Shown piece after piece: positions 6,805-15,383 of a DNA stretch of 64,000 bases. The notes below the pieces were generated by a model. It searched no databases. It was not told the DNA's origin and saw only the letters and a list, made by a program, of their open reading frames with translations. Position numbers and translations under genes: made by a program. Each line of letters opens with the position of its first letter. Position 1 is the first letter of the stretch. The DNA comes from an uncultured Bacteroidales bacterium (GTDB taxonomy: Bacteria; Bacteroidota; Bacteroidia; Bacteroidales; UBA932): contig CAKVCK010000010.1 in NCBI GenBank assembly GCA_934725575.1, positions 1-64,000 of the forward strand. Direction: 5' to 3'.

Positions 6805-9438
6805 ATGAATACGATGAAGAAATATTTCAAGGTGTGCGCTATGCTTGCCGCCACGGCGCTCCTCGCTCTGTCATCGCTGATGTCGTGCTCGGACTATCAG
6901 GATGAGATCAACAATCTCGGAAAACTATACGAGGAACACGAGCAACGCCTCAAGAAACTGGAGGATCTGACCGAAAATTTCGGTAAACAGCTCCAGAGTC
7001 TGGCCTCTTTGGTCAATGCTCTGGAAGGAGGAGACTATATCAAGTCTGTCGTGCCGATTGAGAATGGTTACACAATTTATTTCAACAAACAGGAACCGAT
7101 AACAATCACCAATGGCAAAGATGGCCGGAATGGACTTGACGGAATGACTCCGGACATCTCGATCAGGCTGGATTCTGACGGATGCTACTATTGGACGCTG
7201 AATGGCGAGTGGCTTTTGTCCGGAGGACAGAAAGTCCGTGCCAACGGGAAGGATGGAGCAAAAGGCGAAGACGGTGAGAAAGGCGACAAAGGTGATAAAG
7301 GTGATAAAGGAGACAAAGGTGATTCCGGCAGTGCGAGCGGGGCTCCGATGCTTCGCATCAATTCCTCCACGAATGAATGGGAGGTCTCCGCGGACGGCGG
7401 CAAGACTTGGACTACCACGGGAACCAAAGCGACAGGGCCGCAAGGAGAGAAGGGAGATAAAGGCGATACGGGAGACAAAGGAGATAAGGGTGACAAGGGC
7501 GATAAAGGTGATAAGGGCGACAAGGGCGATGCCGGCAGTTCCGGTGGCTCCGGCTTGTTCTCCGGCGTTAAACTCTCGGATGACGGAAAGACCTTGATAC
7601 TCACAATGTCAGATGGCACAGTCTATAATATTCCTATTGCCGTGAATGAACCAGAGCCGAAAGAAAAGTACATCTGGGTGGGTGGTAACTTGGTTGACTC
7701 CAACAATGCGTCCAGTGTCGGAGGTGTTTGGCTTAAGAAGGGAAAGGTCTCGTATGACTTTGAGTCGAAAGTCCTTACGCTTCAAGGAGTGGAGATCGAG
7801 ACTACCCTTGACAACGTCGGCATCAAATCGGAGGTGGACGGCTTGACAGTCAATGTCATCGGAACCTGCTCGATCAAATCCTCATCTTCTGCCATCAACG
7901 CGCTTGCTGACATAAGGATAACCGGCAGTGGAACCCTTAGCCTGGTGGGGACAGTCGGGATAATGTTGCAGCCGGCATCATCGGTCACAATCTCGGATGC
8001 TGATGTCAGAGTGAAAGGCAAGTGGGGAATCACCAGCCCTCAGGGTGGCGATGGCTACATGAAGGTCGAGGGAACGAGGACATATCTTGCCGTGGAAGGC
8101 ACTTCCGGCTCTATCGCCGAGATTGAAGGTTTAGGATTGGACGGATGTAAGATCACCGTGCCTGAGAATGCGGTCTTCGACGATTATTATGGTTCTGTCG
8201 TTGTGGATGGTGAGGTCGTGAAGTCGCTTGTGGAGATCAAGAGTGTGTATGATCTTTCCATTGGGGGCGAGAAAGTTTCCGCTGACAATGCCGCCAGTGT
8301 CACAGGAGCGTGGCTGAGAGGAGGCGGTGTCTCCTATGATGTGGCTTCCAACACCCTTATGCTGACCAATGCCGAGATTGTCTCCTCCACGACCGGAATC
8401 GTGTCTTCCATTGAGAATCTCAAAATCCGCGTGAGCGGTAAATGTGACATCAGCTCGGCCGGCTCCGCAATAGAGTCAGCCGGTTCTTTGAATATTCTTG
8501 GAGCGGGAACCCTGAACCTGAACAGTGATTCCGGCAGTGGAGTGGCTCTCGCCGAGAATGGATCAAGACTCACAATCAGCGGCTGTAAGGTAAACGCAGT
8601 CGGCGCCAGAGGTCTGTCTGGCCTCGCCGATGGCCTGTCTTATCTCTCGGTGACCGGTGCGGACACGGAAGTCACGGCCACTGGAGCGCTGGGCTCGGTG
8701 GTGAATTTTGATGCGTTGACTCTTGACGGCTGCGTCATTTCAGTTCCGGAAGGAGCGAAGTTCGATGCCTCCAACCGTGGGGTCGTCCAGAACGGCGTCA
8801 TTGTCACATCGAAAGTCGTGATAGGAAAGGAGTCCACATACGATCTTTGGATAGGCGGTGTCAGGGTAACCGCTGAGAACTCCGCCAACATAACAGGATC
8901 CTGGCACGGAGGTGGTTCGGTCTCCTACAGCGCCGCCAGCAACCTGCTGACTTTGAACAATGCGACAATCAGGCTGACCGATGAGTCCACAATCGGGGTG
9001 GATTCTCGTATTGATGGACTGAAGATCCACGTCAGCGGCACGTGCTCCGTGGTCTCAAGGGCTCCGGCGATGTCGGTGTCCGGATCTGTCACGATAATCG
9101 GTGGCGGTGTGCTGAACTTGGAAAGCGAGGGGTGCGGATTGTCATTGTCCGCCACGGACTCAAGGTTTAATGTCGCCAAGGCTACAGTCAATGCCAAAGG
9201 TAAGTGGGGTATTGTCGGCGGAAAGGCCTACAATGCTTATCTGGAGCTATCCGATGCCGATGGAGTCCTGTCGGCGGAAGGCTCCGAAGGTTCAATAGTG
9301 GACATCGCAGGAATATCTCTGCCAGATGGCTGTGCCATCACGTCTCCAGAAGGGGTGGTTTTCGATGCCGCTAAGAAAACGGTGGTGACGAACTCTGGTG
9401 AGATTGTCAAGGAGAGAGTGAGGATCGGCAAAAAGTAA
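6805..9438 (+). CDS. Surface lipoprotein: GDK collagen-like stalk plus three ~195-aa beta repeats
   Basis: An 877-aa predicted lipoprotein (lipobox LMSC then C-S-D-Y). A coiled coil (about 38-75) is followed by a small domain and two collagen-like Gly-Asp-Lys blocks (about 147-177 and 211-249). The C-terminal two thirds hold three tandem modules starting near residues 289 (YIWVGG), 483 (YDLSIGG) and 679 (YDLWIGG), each with [GSV]SY(D/S)…L(T/M)L, G(S/A/G)GTL-like strands and a closing VxI; repeat periods are 582 and 588 bp. The pattern suggests a parallel beta-helix or carbohydrate-binding fold. ATG at 6805 or 6814 could start it. It shares the stalk type with the protein at 2112. No cassette promoter lies directly upstream, so it may depend on transcription through 5990-6688 or on its own weak promoter. 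Confidence 0.82.
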   Translation: MNTMKKYFKVCAMLAATALLALSSLMSCSDYQDEINNLGKLYEEHEQRLKKLEDLTENFGKQLQSLASLVNALEGGDYIKSVVPIENGYTIYFNKQEPITITNGKDGRNGLDGMTPDISIRLDSDGCYYWTLNGEWLLSGGQKVRANGKDGAKGEDGEKGDKGDKGDKGDKGDSGSASGAPMLRINSSTNEWEVSADGGKTWTTTGTKATGPQGEKGDKGDTGDKGDKGDKGDKGDKGDKGDAGSSGGSGLFSGVKLSDDGKTLILTMSDGTVYNIPIAVNEPEPKEKYIWVGGNLVDSNNASSVGGVWLKKGKVSYDFESKVLTLQGVEIETTLDNVGIKSEVDGLTVNVIGTCSIKSSSSAINALADIRITGSGTLSLVGTVGIMLQPASSVTISDADVRVKGKWGITSPQGGDGYMKVEGTRTYLAVEGTSGSIAEIEGLGLDGCKITVPENAVFDDYYGSVVVDGEVVKSLVEIKSVYDLSIGGEKVSADNAASVTGAWLRGGGVSYDVASNTLMLTNAEIVSSTTGIVSSIENLKIRVSGKCDISSAGSAIESAGSLNILGAGTLNLNSDSGSGVALAENGSRLTISGCKVNAVGARGLSGLADGLSYLSVTGADTEVTATGALGSVVNFDALTLDGCVISVPEGAKFDASNRGVVQNGVIVTSKVVIGKESTYDLWIGGVRVTAENSANITGSWHGGGSVSYSAASNLLTLNNATIRLTDESTIGVDSRIDGLKIHVSGTCSVVSRAPAMSVSGSVTIIGGGVLNLESEGCGLSLSATDSRFNVAKATVNAKGKWGIVGGKAYNAYLELSDADGVLSAEGSEGSIVDIAGISLPDGCAITSPEGVVFDAAKKTVVTNSGEIVKERVRIGKK

Positions 9439-9482
9439 AAGCCGGAATCTCTTGCAAGTCAAGCCATTTCATCTTGATCCGT

Positions 9483-9950
9483 TTAACGGTCGGATGAAGT
9501 GGCTTTATCCGTTATCCCTCCTTCTGTGACCACGCCTCTTACCCTAAGGATTGTCTGGTAGGAGCAAGAGGAAACGGACACAGAGATGGATTTGTCAAAG
9601 TTCCCTGTCCCTATACGATTGGAAAACAACACCTTGATCTCGCCGCTCTCTCCCGGTTTTATTGGCTTTTCCGACCACTCCACCTGCGTGCAGGCGCAAG
9701 ATACGATCACCTTTTGTATGACAATCGCCACGTTGGTGTTGTTTCTGTACTTGAATATGCAGGTCTGTGATCCACCGCTCTCGGCGAACTTTCCGAAGTC
9801 GTGCACCTTGTTCTCGAACGTCAGCGTTTTTGCCACCACCACACTTTGACCTTGCGCTGTCGCGGTGGGATTGATTCCAACCGGCCGCGTTTGTGCCGCC
9901 AGCAGCAGAACTCCAGACAGAAGATATTCAATAACAGTTGTTGCTCTCAT
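9483..9950 (-). CDS. DUF1573 protein (secreted Ig-like domain), copy 1
   Basis: A 155-aa protein with an N-terminal hydrophobic signal and one DUF1573 domain: FENKVHDFGKFAE, CIFKYRNNT, a Cys-Ala-Cys segment and the hallmark KPIKPGESGEIKVLF. DUF1573 proteins are exported Ig-like proteins of unknown function, common in Bacteroidota. A paralogue lies at 14643-15083 on the same strand; each copy follows a giant-lipoprotein set and faces it, suggesting an old block duplication. Confidence 0.85.
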   Translation of the reverse strand: MRATTVIEYLLSGVLLLAAQTRPVGINPTATAQGQSVVVAKTLTFENKVHDFGKFAESGGSQTCIFKYRNNTNVAIVIQKVIVSCACTQVEWSEKPIKPGESGEIKVLFSNRIGTGNFDKSISVSVSSCSYQTILRVRGVVTEGGITDKATSSDR

Positions 9951-10155
9951 CTTTTAAGGTTATTTGCCCGGTCTCTTTCCGGCTATAGCTTCCTTTGATC
10001 GCCGCTGAGACTGCCGATGCGGTTGTGTCATTGGGGCACAGAAACTGACGTTCCACCGCCAAATACGTATGCAAAACGTATGTCGGCGGCAAAACCCTAC
10101 CTATTAATATGTCTGTTCGGAATGCCTGCACAAGTGCATCTGGAAGAAAAAGCGG
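9951..10155. other. Intergenic stretch with nested hairpin
   Basis: CCGCC (10056-10060) and GGCGG (10085-10089) enclose ATACGT…ACGTAT, giving a nested stem-loop upstream of the minus-strand DUF1573 gene. A minus-strand open frame crosses here (9928-10161), but its sequence is not protein-like and overlaps the DUF1573 start. I see no gene. Confidence 0.5.
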
Positions 10156-10208
10156 TGTCACTCGTAGTAATAAATGGATTCCACCCTCTTTTTTCTCATT
10201 TTCTGACT

Positions 10209-10258
10209 AAAAAATCTTGCTTATGAAAAATTAAACTCATATATTTGTCGTTGTGTTA
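10209..10258 (+). repeat. 50-bp perfect inverted repeat, right copy
   Basis: Exact reverse complement of 1891-1940. It spans the -33 and -7 elements of the promoter but not the cassette arms. Confidence 0.95.
10217..10247 (+). promoter_or_regulatory. Primary-sigma promoter inside the right cassette
   Basis: TTG at 10217-10219, a 20-nt spacer and TATATTTG at 10240-10247 fit the Bacteroidota housekeeping consensus. Predicted start is near 10254, giving an ~89-nt AT-rich leader with one hairpin before the ATG at 10343. Confidence 0.75.
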
Positions 10259-10342
10259 TTATGTGCCTACGAATGGGCACCTAAAAACATATTTATTACT
10301 ACGAGTAACATGTTTAACTTTTTTATTAACTAATTATCCTTT

Positions 10343-13300
10343 ATGAAACAATTTTTCAGATTGGTTTCGATGTTGGCCATTGCTGGGCTGACATTTGCGT
10401 ACACCAGCTGTACTGATTATTCAGAGGATATCGACAAGACCAACAATCGCGTCGATAATCTGGAGACCAAGTTGGCTGATGTAGAGAAACAGGTAGCGTC
10501 TAACAAGACCGCTATTGAGGATCTTCAGAAGGCTAAGGCTGAGGCTGAGGCAGCCATCAAGGCCCTTCAGGAGACCGTTGCCACACTTGAGACTAAGGAG
10601 GATCACAAGAAGGACATTGATGCTCTTCAGTCTACTATCGATGGCCTTAAGAAAGACGTCCAGGCTATTGACACCAGAGTCAAGGCAATCGAGGACAAAC
10701 TTCCTTCTTACGCCACTCTTGAGTATGTTAACGCCACATTTGCTACCAAGAAAGAGATGGCTGCCGCTAACGAGGAGATCGGTAAACTCGACGCTCGCCT
10801 TAAGATCGCTGAAGGTCAGCTTAAGACTCTCTCTGACAAGTATGATTCAGACCTTAAGATCTCTGAGATCATCACCAAGATCGACACCGCTCAGAAGGCT
10901 GCCGAGGCTGCCCAGAAGACCGCTTCCGAGGCTCTTGGTAAGGTTGACGCTCTTGTAGAGGCTCTTGGTGTCTATGCTACCAAGGGTGCTCTTGAGGCTA
11001 AGATCACGGCTCTTGAGAAGGCTGACAAAGATGCCGCCGCCGAGATTGAGAATCTTAAGAAGACAAAACTTAACATCTCTGACTTTGACAAGTACTTCGA
11101 TGAGGCTATCGAGAAGGCTTGCAAGGAAGGCGGTGAGGTTTACGAGACCGTTTACAAGCCACTTGAGCAGAAGATCTCTGATGTTGACGCAAGGCTCACT
11201 ACTGTAGCCAACGCTCTCAACGCCAGAATCAGCAAGCTTTGGGGTGTGTTCAACACTGAACTGAGAAGCCTTGTCTTCGTTCCTGGTCTTTATGTTGATG
11301 GTATCGAGGCTGTTGAGTATTGCTATGGTGACTTTGGTGCCGTTAAGTTTGTAGAGAATGAGTATGAGGGTACAACTGACGCTCAGAAGCCATTCGTTCT
11401 TGGTGGTGCTTGGGACTATGCGAATGAGAAGGCTGTTCGCGTGAACCCGGCTGTGCCTGTAGAGTATGAGATGAACCCTTCAAGCGCTGTTGTCACCGCT
11501 GACAACGCTCTTAAGGTTGTCGTTAGGGAGGCTGAGTCTGTTTCAACCAGATCCGCTGCCGATCTCTATGAGGCTACTCTGGCAGAGACCAAGAATGGCA
11601 ACCTGTTTGTCAACCTTACATCAAACAAGGTCGCAGACGAGAGCAAGCCGGATATTAAGAATGAGAAGGAAAATATCACCATTTTCGCCCTTCAGGCCAA
11701 TGTGAAGATTTCCGCTGGTGAGGACACAACTGTAACTTCAGATTATGCCCGCATCTATGAGTCCAGATTGATGATTGACGCTATCTCTTATAATAGTGTA
11801 GATTATGGAACAAAGGCGAATGCTTGCGAATATGGGCTTCCAACAAACCATCTGTTCACTACCGCTCCTGATGCTGTCGCAAACAAAGCTGAACTGAAAG
11901 TTGATTACAAAGGTTCTCTTGATATTAAGAAACTTCTTGAGACCCACTACTTTATCTACTCTATCACCTCAAAGAATACTCACGAGGATCACGTTTATGA
12001 GACTGACTATCCTGAGAATGACTACGGCCTTTCTTATAAGTTCTCTCTCGTAGATTACTATGTTGATGGTGATGAGGCTTCTGAGAGCAGCTTCGCTGCT
12101 ATTGATGAGAACACCGGTGTCATCACTCCTGGTGTTAATGGTGAGGTTACCCCTTCTGCCATCGACAGGCAGCCATTGGTTCGTGTGACTGTTGTTACCA
12201 AGGCTGGCGATGTTGTCGCTGTTGGTTACATCAAGGTTCAGATCGCTCCTAAGGATTACATCAAGTCTGACGGATTTAACTGGACTGTTGCCGCTAACGA
12301 TTGCGAGAACTCTACTGTTGAGACCAAGGCTGACGAAATGACCAAGATCTATGTCACTGTTGACGCTGACGAGGTTGCCTTCGACAAGGTTTACGCTCTC
12401 CAGACAGAGGAGTCTAAGGCTGTTCAGTACAGCTTCGCTGACACCAAGTTCACAGAGGCTGCCGAGGCGATCGGTGTTGTTACCGAAAAGGTATCCAACG
12501 ATGGAGTATCTACTCTTGAGTGGGTTCTCACTCCTGCCGACAAGTCCGCCATCTACAAGAAGGAAGGCCATACCGCTACAATTTGGGTAAGATACGTCTT
12601 CATCAGACACAATGGCGAGGAAGTTGAGGATGAGTTCGAGGGTGTTTACGTTCCTCTTAAGGTTACCGTCACCAAGAACGCTGCCGGTACTGTTGGTGTC
12701 AAGCTTGCCAACTATTGGTTCGACAATCAGACCAAGGCTATCCTTAACGTTAAAGTTCCTAATATGGAACCAGGTAAGCCAGTTCCTTCTACTTGGGTAA
12801 CTCCTATCAATCAGGTATGGGAAGGCAACAATCCTAAATTCACTGTAGCTGGTAAGACTGTAACAAATCCTGTTTACAAGTATTACTTCGCTCCTGTTCA
12901 GCCTAAGGTAGGAAATGTTCAGTTGACAGTTGACTCTAAGGAGGTAGTTGATCTCTATGATGGCAAAGTCACAATTACTGATAATGCTCAGCTTTCTGTG
13001 AATGAGGTTGCGCTTTCAGCTGATTATGAGGCAGGTGTTTACACTAACACTGAACTTAAGGCTAATGGTGTTGTAATCGCTACGATTAATCAGGAGACCG
13101 GTGAGGTTACTTATGAGAACAACGAGACAGCTAAGGCACTTCTTAACTACTCTCCATCTGTTCCTAAGTCAGCGGCTGAACTCTATGCTAACATAGGCGT
13201 TGTTCTTAAGGCTGCTGATGGCGATTGCAACCTCGTAGCTGCTGTCGCCGGTGGCGTTAATCCTTACTACTTCCTCAGACCTCTGAATATGCCTGCTATC

Positions 13301-13828
13301 ACAGGTAAGGTATATCGTGACGGTGTTGACGCTTACAAGCCTGAGGCTAACCTCAGCATCTTCGATGTATTCGAGTTCACTGACTGGAGAGGTGATAATG
13401 GTAAGTTCGTAACTCCTGACTATAGCAACCTCTGGTACTTCAAGTACTACAATGTCAAGAACTTCAAGGTTGACGAGGCTGGCATCAAGACTACCCTTAA
13501 CTATGATGGTGATATTAATGATGCGGAGGCTCCTCTGCTTTCTTCCAAGACGGAGAAGATTCAGATCTGGCACTGCACTGGAGATATTACCAAGCCTACG
13601 AGGGTTCCTGCTGCGACAGGTCTTGATATTACCTACAGCTCTGAGACAATGCCTAACTGGGGTGAGACTCAGTACAACGGTCTGAAGTCTAAGTTCGGTT
13701 ATCTCCGTTATGTAAACAACGGTAATAACGTTGACACAGCCTTTATGCTCCGTATCCCTGTACAGGTTACTTACGAGTGGGGTGTTATCTCTACATACGT
13801 TGACGTAACTGTTGAGCCTACTCTCTAG
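10343..13828 (+). CDS. Giant surface lipoprotein with coiled-coil stalk
   Basis: A 1161-aa predicted outer-membrane lipoprotein. Its signal peptide ends in YTSC followed by T-D-Y, matching the C-x-D-Y start of the proteins at 2112 and 6805. Residues about 28-300 form a long heptad coiled coil (NRVDNLETKLADVEKQ… and many Ala/Glu/Lys heptads) in place of the collagen stalk. From about residue 307 (RSLVFVPGLYVDG) the body and C-terminus resemble the protein at 2112, including FEFTDWR, a KYYNV block and a final GYLRYVNN…RIPVQVTYEW strand set. Strong codon bias towards GCT/GGT/GTT and no GAATAT motif except two suggest high expression. The consensus promoter in the cassette just upstream points into it, so this is the predicted ON alternative to the gene at 2112. 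Ligand unknown. Confidence 0.85.
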   Translation: MKQFFRLVSMLAIAGLTFAYTSCTDYSEDIDKTNNRVDNLETKLADVEKQVASNKTAIEDLQKAKAEAEAAIKALQETVATLETKEDHKKDIDALQSTIDGLKKDVQAIDTRVKAIEDKLPSYATLEYVNATFATKKEMAAANEEIGKLDARLKIAEGQLKTLSDKYDSDLKISEIITKIDTAQKAAEAAQKTASEALGKVDALVEALGVYATKGALEAKITALEKADKDAAAEIENLKKTKLNISDFDKYFDEAIEKACKEGGEVYETVYKPLEQKISDVDARLTTVANALNARISKLWGVFNTELRSLVFVPGLYVDGIEAVEYCYGDFGAVKFVENEYEGTTDAQKPFVLGGAWDYANEKAVRVNPAVPVEYEMNPSSAVVTADNALKVVVREAESVSTRSAADLYEATLAETKNGNLFVNLTSNKVADESKPDIKNEKENITIFALQANVKISAGEDTTVTSDYARIYESRLMIDAISYNSVDYGTKANACEYGLPTNHLFTTAPDAVANKAELKVDYKGSLDIKKLLETHYFIYSITSKNTHEDHVYETDYPENDYGLSYKFSLVDYYVDGDEASESSFAAIDENTGVITPGVNGEVTPSAIDRQPLVRVTVVTKAGDVVAVGYIKVQIAPKDYIKSDGFNWTVAANDCENSTVETKADEMTKIYVTVDADEVAFDKVYALQTEESKAVQYSFADTKFTEAAEAIGVVTEKVSNDGVSTLEWVLTPADKSAIYKKEGHTATIWVRYVFIRHNGEEVEDEFEGVYVPLKVTVTKNAAGTVGVKLANYWFDNQTKAILNVKVPNMEPGKPVPSTWVTPINQVWEGNNPKFTVAGKTVTNPVYKYYFAPVQPKVGNVQLTVDSKEVVDLYDGKVTITDNAQLSVNEVALSADYEAGVYTNTELKANGVVIATINQETGEVTYENNETAKALLNYSPSVPKSAAELYANIGVVLKAADGDCNLVAAVAGGVNPYYFLRPLNMPAITGKVYRDGVDAYKPEANLSIFDVFEFTDWRGDNGKFVTPDYSNLWYFKYYNVKNFKVDEAGIKTTLNYDGDINDAEAPLLSSKTEKIQIWHCTGDITKPTRVPAATGLDITYSSETMPNWGETQYNGLKSKFGYLRYVNNGNNVDTAFMLRIPVQVTYEWGVISTYVDVTVEPTL

Positions 13829-13851
13829 TAAGATCTTAACATAGAATAGTT

Positions 13852-13884
13852 AGGTGCGCATCGTTCTGCGGTGCGCACCTTTTT
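13852..13884 (+). terminator. Intrinsic terminator after the coiled-coil lipoprotein
   Basis: A perfect 9-bp stem AGGTGCGCA (13852-13860) / TGCGCACCT (13872-13880) is followed by TTTTT. The same AGGTGCG/CGCACCT stem recurs in the tandem hairpin array at 29182-29622. Confidence 0.9.
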
Positions 13885-13896
13885 AATGACTTACGT

Positions 13897-14370
13897 ATGA
13901 TGAAAATCGAATCATTCGCTTGTTATTCCGTCGCCTTGATCTTGGCGCTTTCCCTTTTGGCTTCCTGCTCAGGTAAGAAACCGAAGGCAGAGCCTACTCG
14001 TCAGGAGATTTTCCTGTCCGAACTTACGGCCGCTGACACAACCGAGGTACTTACAAGAGCCCAATCGGTGATCGACAAGATAATCGCCGGTGATGTAAAC
14101 GGCGCTCTTGATGGCTTGGGACAGGTCGAGAATGACACTTTGTTCCAGATTAGCTCCGAGAAGATCGCTGCAGCCGCCAACCAGTTTGACAAGATGAATC
14201 TCAGGCAGGCAAAGCTTGAGAGCTACACCTTCACTGATCCGGACCACAATGTTGTCAAGTTCCGTGTCTCCTTCGGCCATTCCGAGGATGAGTCCAAGCT
14301 CCTTTCCACCGCCTTCGCCATCAATGCCCTCAAAATCGAAGGCAACTGGTACCTCACTCTGATGCAGTAA
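13897..14370 (+). CDS. Small lipoprotein, unknown function
   Basis: 157 aa with a signal peptide and lipobox LASC followed by a Lys-rich linker. The rest looks like one compact alpha+beta domain (helical 35-105, then strands around FRVSFGHSEDE and NWYLTLMQ). The C-terminal pattern, ending in a strand that describes its own small-molecule-like cavity, resembles NTF2-like or DUF4878-type lipoproteins, but I cannot assign the family firmly. It follows the terminator of the giant lipoprotein by 12 bp and so is probably transcribed separately or by read-through. Confidence 0.75.
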   Translation: MMKIESFACYSVALILALSLLASCSGKKPKAEPTRQEIFLSELTAADTTEVLTRAQSVIDKIIAGDVNGALDGLGQVENDTLFQISSEKIAAAANQFDKMNLRQAKLESYTFTDPDHNVVKFRVSFGHSEDESKLLSTAFAINALKIEGNWYLTLMQ

Positions 14371-14421
14371 GCATCTCTTAAAAGACCAACCTCTGTTGCC
14401 ATATGGCACGGAGTCATAATG

Positions 14422-14462
14422 AAAATGACCGGAAAGCGCACTGTCGCCTCCCGGTCATTTTT
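14422..14462 (+). terminator. Intrinsic terminator after the small lipoprotein
   Basis: AAATGACCGG (14423-14432) pairs with CCGGTCATTT (14451-14460) and is followed by TT. The A-rich left flank lets it work for minus-strand transcripts too. Between 14463 and 14642 I see only short TTCCGTCATT-like direct repeats. Confidence 0.8.
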
Positions 14463-14642
14463 CGTAATCTTAGCGAATCGCTCTGCTCCATTCGTATTGA
14501 ATATCTCTCTATCTGGGCCGAGATCTCTGCTATGAGATTGATGGCTTTTGAGGAGACTGTAAAAGGTGGTGTGTACATTTATCCCCGTGTTATTCCGTCA
14601 TTTATTCCGTCATTTGCTAAACTGCCGGCTGTTGTGGAGATT

Positions 14643-15083
14643 CTATTCCGTCACAGTCCCTTTGATCCGAAGGAGAATCGGTCGCTTCCCGGTTGAGGTA
14701 TAGACAGACACGCCTTTGTCAAAGTGATGCGGTGTGCCTTCATTGTCATATTTCACCTTGATCTCGCCTTCCTCCCCGGGCTTGATCGGTTTTCTTGGCC
14801 ATTCGACCTTGGTGCAGTTGCAGAACACTTTCACGTCGTAGATCAGTATGGTCGTGTCCGTCTGGTTCTTGTATTTGAATGAGCATTCCTGGACCCCGTC
14901 TTCGTGCGTGATCTCGCCGAAGTCGTGCACTGTCCTCTCAAACGTCAGCAACCTGCTCTTTTTCTCTCCTTGGTTCTGCGCCAAGCAGTTGCCTGACACC
15001 CCAATCATCACAATGATGGCGACAACGCTTGCCAGCCCTCTTTTCATAACCGCTAAAAACCTATTCCCAGTCTTCATATTCAA
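14643..15083 (-). CDS. DUF1573 protein (secreted Ig-like domain), copy 2
   Basis: A 146-aa exported protein with signal peptide (…GNCLAQ) and a single DUF1573 domain: FERTVHDFGEI, CSFKYKNQT, CNCTKVEWPRKP, PGEEGEIKVKY. It is a clear paralogue of the protein at 9483-9950. ATG at 15083 and a downstream in-frame ATG (MKTGN) are both possible starts. Function unknown in this family. Confidence 0.85.
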   Translation of the reverse strand: MNMKTGNRFLAVMKRGLASVVAIIVMIGVSGNCLAQNQGEKKSRLLTFERTVHDFGEITHEDGVQECSFKYKNQTDTTILIYDVKVFCNCTKVEWPRKPIKPGEEGEIKVKYDNEGTPHHFDKGVSVYTSTGKRPILLRIKGTVTE

Positions 15084-15233
15084 TTCTAACTGTTTCTTAT
15101 CCTTCTATTGATGGTTCCCTCCTTTCTTCCACTTTGGAAAAGTCCTCTCCACCATATCTATTAATATAATATAGGTATAATTGTTCCCTCCGCTCGCTGA
15201 ACCTGCCTACTTTGACACCGTTCCTGACCTTAC

Positions 15234-15258
15234 GGTCGCTGAGCCTGTCGAAGCGTCC
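15234..15258 (+). repeat. Short palindromic repeat (REP-like), intergenic copy
   Basis: GGTCGCT, loop GAGCCTGTCGA, AGCGTCC: one copy of the palindrome found repeatedly to the right. A degenerate copy lies just upstream (about 15191-15210). The rest of 15084-15350 shows no gene. Confidence 0.8.
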
Positions 15259-15350
15259 GGCCCAATAATATCTCCACCCCAAAGATAATGAATATTTACG
15301 TCAATCCTGTATGCAGTGTTGCCATTATCAATTATAACTGCATTATTTTA

Positions 15351-15383
15351 CATAGAAAAAGAACAATTACTTCTTTTTCTATG
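15351..15383. other. 13-bp perfect AT-rich stem-loop
   Basis: CATAGAAAAAGAA (15351-15363) and TTCTTTTTCTATG (15371-15383) form a perfect stem with a 7-nt loop between the DUF1573 gene and the ATPase. Possible bidirectional terminator or operator. Confidence 0.6.

Larger units (their letters stand above)
10156..10310 (+). promoter_or_regulatory. Right 155-bp invertible-promoter cassette, ON orientation (predicted)
   Basis: Terminal inverted arms at 10156-10175 and 10291-10310 match over 20 bp with one mismatch; their core is CTCGTAGT/ACTACGAG, 137 bp apart. The left cassette's arms have the same length and spacing but the core CTCCCAGT/ACTGGGAG. Cores thus agree within each cassette and differ between cassettes, as expected if crossover happens between the two arms of one cassette. 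The enclosed promoter reads rightward into the lipoprotein gene at 10343. A leader hairpin GTGCC…GGCAC lies at about 10264-10280. Confidence 0.72.

Noticed and set aside
9928..10161. Small minus-strand open frame upstream of DUF1573 copy 1
   Set aside because: It overlaps the DUF1573 start and the right cassette arm, and its translation is not protein-like.
14403..14696. 97-codon plus-strand open frame
   Set aside because: It begins inside a terminator hairpin and overlaps the DUF1573 gene on the other strand; composition is not coding-like.
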